From: JAZKHT01 sp040385245
Lineage (GTDB): Bacteria; Pseudomonadota; Alphaproteobacteria; Rhodobacterales; Rhodobacteraceae
DNA: 64,000 nt
Assembly: GCA_040385245.1 (NCBI GenBank)
Contig: JAZKHT010000017.1
Span: 33,174 to 97,173 of the forward strand
Reading direction: 5' to 3'
The notes beneath the pieces were generated by a model. It was not told the DNA's origin. It did no database searches and was given only the letters and a program-made list of their open reading frames with translations. Shown here piece by piece: positions 62,622-64,000 of the stretch. A program made the translations under genes and the position numbers. How positions within the stretch are numbered: the stretch's first letter is position 1; the number at the start of each line of letters is the position of its first letter.

Positions 62622-63467
62622 CTAGACGCCTTGTTTGCGATAGCTGGTGATCCCGTTCGGCACGAGGTGCGGTGTCGCAGGGCCGGTCACCCGCTCGGAA
62701 TGTCCGATCATCAGCGCCCCGCCTTCGGGCAGGGTCGCCAGAAAGCGCGACCACAGCGTTTCTTGCGTGTCCCTGTCGAAATAGATGACGACGTTGCGGC
62801 AAAAGATGATGTCGAACGGCCCGCGCATCGGCCATTGCTCGATCAGGTTCAGCCGACGAAAGGTGATCAGCGCGCGCAGGTCCGGCGCGATGCTGCGCTG
62901 GTCGCCCTGTGTGTTTGCCGAAAACAGCTTGCGCCCCAGATCGGGGGGCACGGCTGCGCAATTCTCGATCGGGTAAAGACCCGTCTCGGCCCGCTCCAAT
63001 ATGGCGCGGTCGATGTCGGTGGACAGGATACGGATGTCCAGCCGCCCCGCCTCGGGGCACAGGTCGTGGACGCAGGACGCGATGCTGTAGGGTTCCTCGC
63101 CCGACGAACAGGCCGCCGACCAGATCCGCACCCGCCCACCGGACCGCGCGCGCGCGATCAGCGGGGGCAGCACTTCGGATTTCAACTGGTCGAAATGGTG
63201 ACGTTCGCGGAAGAAGGCGGTCACGTTGGTGGTGACGGCGGTGATCAGCTGTTCCCGCTCAGCCTCGCCGTTCGGGCTGTGCAGCAGGTCGATATAGGCC
63301 GGGAACCCCGTCAGCCCCAACGCGCGCAGACGGCGGATCAGGCGCGAATAGACCAGCGGGCGCTTGGTGGGCGCAAGGCTGATGCCCATCCGGCTGCGCA
63401 CCAGTGTGGTGATCCGGGCGAAGTCGTCGTCGGTGAATTCAACTTCGCGCAGGGCTTGGGCGGTCAT
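62622..63467 (-). CDS. cheR: Chemotaxis protein methyltransferase CheR
   Basis: This 281-residue SAM-dependent methyltransferase has an N-terminal helical domain (about 10-75) and a C-terminal Rossmann domain with IWSAACSSGEEPYSIA, ILSTDID and FDIIFCRNVVIYFD. It methylates receptor glutamates. Its ATG overlaps the cheW stop by 4 bases. Confidence 0.95.
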   Translation of the reverse strand: MTAQALREVEFTDDDFARITTLVRSRMGISLAPTKRPLVYSRLIRRLRALGLTGFPAYIDLLHSPNGEAEREQLITAVTTNVTAFFRERHHFDQLKSEVLPPLIARARSGGRVRIWSAACSSGEEPYSIASCVHDLCPEAGRLDIRILSTDIDRAILERAETGLYPIENCAAVPPDLGRKLFSANTQGDQRSIAPDLRALITFRRLNLIEQWPMRGPFDIIFCRNVVIYFDRDTQETLWSRFLATLPEGGALMIGHSERVTGPATPHLVPNGITSYRKQGV

Positions 63468-63931
63468 GCCGCCACACCGTCGATCTGCGGCAGCAGCGTG
63501 GTCACGTCCAGCAGACGGATCAGGCGGCTGTCCTGCACCACCATGCCGCGCAGCACCGACCGGGTGGCATCGGCGGCCAGATCCGGGGTGGGCTGGATAT
63601 CGGCGGCATTGACGCCAAGAATATCGGTCACCGCTTCGACCAGCAGGCCGACGATGCGGCCCTGAATGGTAGTGACAATGATGACATTGCGGTCCGCCTC
63701 GTCCACCGAGGGCAGGCCCAGACGCCCCGCAAGATCAAGGATCGGCACCACGGCCCCGCGCAGGTTGATCACACCCTGCACAAAGGCGGGTGCATGCGGC
63801 AGGCTGGCGGGCCGGGTCCAGCCACGGATTTCGCGGACCGCCAGAATATCGATGCAGAAATCCTGCCCGGCGGTGCGAAAGGCCACAAGTTCGCGGATGT
63901 CGGGATTGCCGCTGTTGGATGAGGTGCGCAT
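63464..63931 (-). CDS. cheW: Chemotaxis adaptor protein CheW
   Basis: This 155-residue coupling protein links receptors to CheA. It has ELVAFRTAGQDFCIDILAVR, a VQGVINLRGAVVPILDL core and GLLVEAVTDIL. It opens the visible cheW-cheR-cheY operon; a further upstream gene is cut by the window end. Confidence 0.94.
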   Translation of the reverse strand: MRTSSNSGNPDIRELVAFRTAGQDFCIDILAVREIRGWTRPASLPHAPAFVQGVINLRGAVVPILDLAGRLGLPSVDEADRNVIIVTTIQGRIVGLLVEAVTDILGVNAADIQPTPDLAADATRSVLRGMVVQDSRLIRLLDVTTLLPQIDGVAA

Positions 63932-63952
63932 GGGATCACTCGGCTGCTAGGG

Positions 63953-64000
63953 TCAGGACCCATTGAACTTGCCCTTGCGGCATGATTCAGGCTCCGCAAG
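63953..64000 (-). CDS. 3' end of an upstream gene (possibly cheA)
   Basis: On the minus strand a frame enters from the window edge and reads EPESCRKGKFNGS before a TGA at 63953-63955, 21 bases before the cheW start. Operon position suggests CheA, but 15 residues cannot prove it. Confidence 0.35.
   Translation of the reverse strand, partial: LAEPESCRKGKFNGS

Overview
The window reads as a chromosomal segment of a high-GC alphaproteobacterium of the Rhodobacteraceae (Rhodobacter/Paracoccus-like). The evidence is coding bias in nearly every gene, the aerobic CobS/CobT cobaltochelatase pair, cheW-cheR-cheY/cheD/cheB chemotaxis genes, a glutaryl-CoA dehydrogenase with a LysR partner, and GC-rich intergenic hairpin elements with an AAATA-CTC-GGGGTG core. 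No rRNA, CRISPR array, complete insertion sequence or prophage was seen.

Layout. 1-3.1 kb: 5' end of an aerobic CO/xanthine dehydrogenase large-subunit-like gene, a fold-III ornithine/lysine decarboxylase divergent from an Lrp regulator, and a TetR gene with two palindromic sites facing a membrane protein. 3.1-10.6 kb: valS (with an AT-richer internal patch), DUF1992, an aminotransferase, DUF4177-like and gatB. 10.9-16 kb: lytic-transglycosylase lipoprotein, pepN, photolyase/cryptochrome overlapped by a 50-residue DUF2256 zinc-ribbon gene. 16-23 kb: malate synthase G, a PDZ protein with an acidic repetitive tail, bolA, a J-domain protein, an HTTM membrane protein next to a DCC oxidoreductase, and msrB. 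23-32.5 kb: cobS, cobT, aminopeptidase P, DUF427, sufE, a lipoprotein, rnd, purN, purM and a CAT-anticodon tRNA. 32.7-39.4 kb: an MltB-like transglycosylase and a copper island (DHA2 exporter, copZ, copA, glutaredoxin-like, cueR) in which four promoters carry CueR-type boxes.

39.9-50.2 kb: an ABC-F protein, then the most interesting block. A LacI regulator with a perfect palindrome at its promoter is divergent from eight co-directional genes: a sterol-desaturase-superfamily diiron hydroxylase, a sugar-type ABC transporter (binding protein, permease, single-domain ATPase), a MocE-type Rieske ferredoxin, a hydroxypyruvate-isomerase-like TIM barrel, a PanB homologue lacking most PanB metal ligands, and a Gfo/Idh/MocA dehydrogenase. 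The gene types parallel rhizopine (moc) catabolism, but with a different oxygenase family and an extra PanB-like enzyme. I infer an uptake-and-oxidation pathway for a methylated or aminated cyclitol or sugar.

50.6-57 kb: a hypothetical, a DMT exporter, a Xre/RES toxin-antitoxin pair, LysR plus glutaryl-CoA dehydrogenase, tandem GC hairpins and an FAD oxidase. 57.2-64 kb: chemotaxis. A large Cache-HAMP-PAS chemoreceptor is split by a one-base A-tract frameshift, followed by cheB with a receiver that has lost its phospho-acceptor, and cheD. Convergent to them lie cheW, cheR, cheY and an unnamed gene whose C-terminus resembles a CheY-binding peptide. Another gene, possibly cheA, is cut by the window end.
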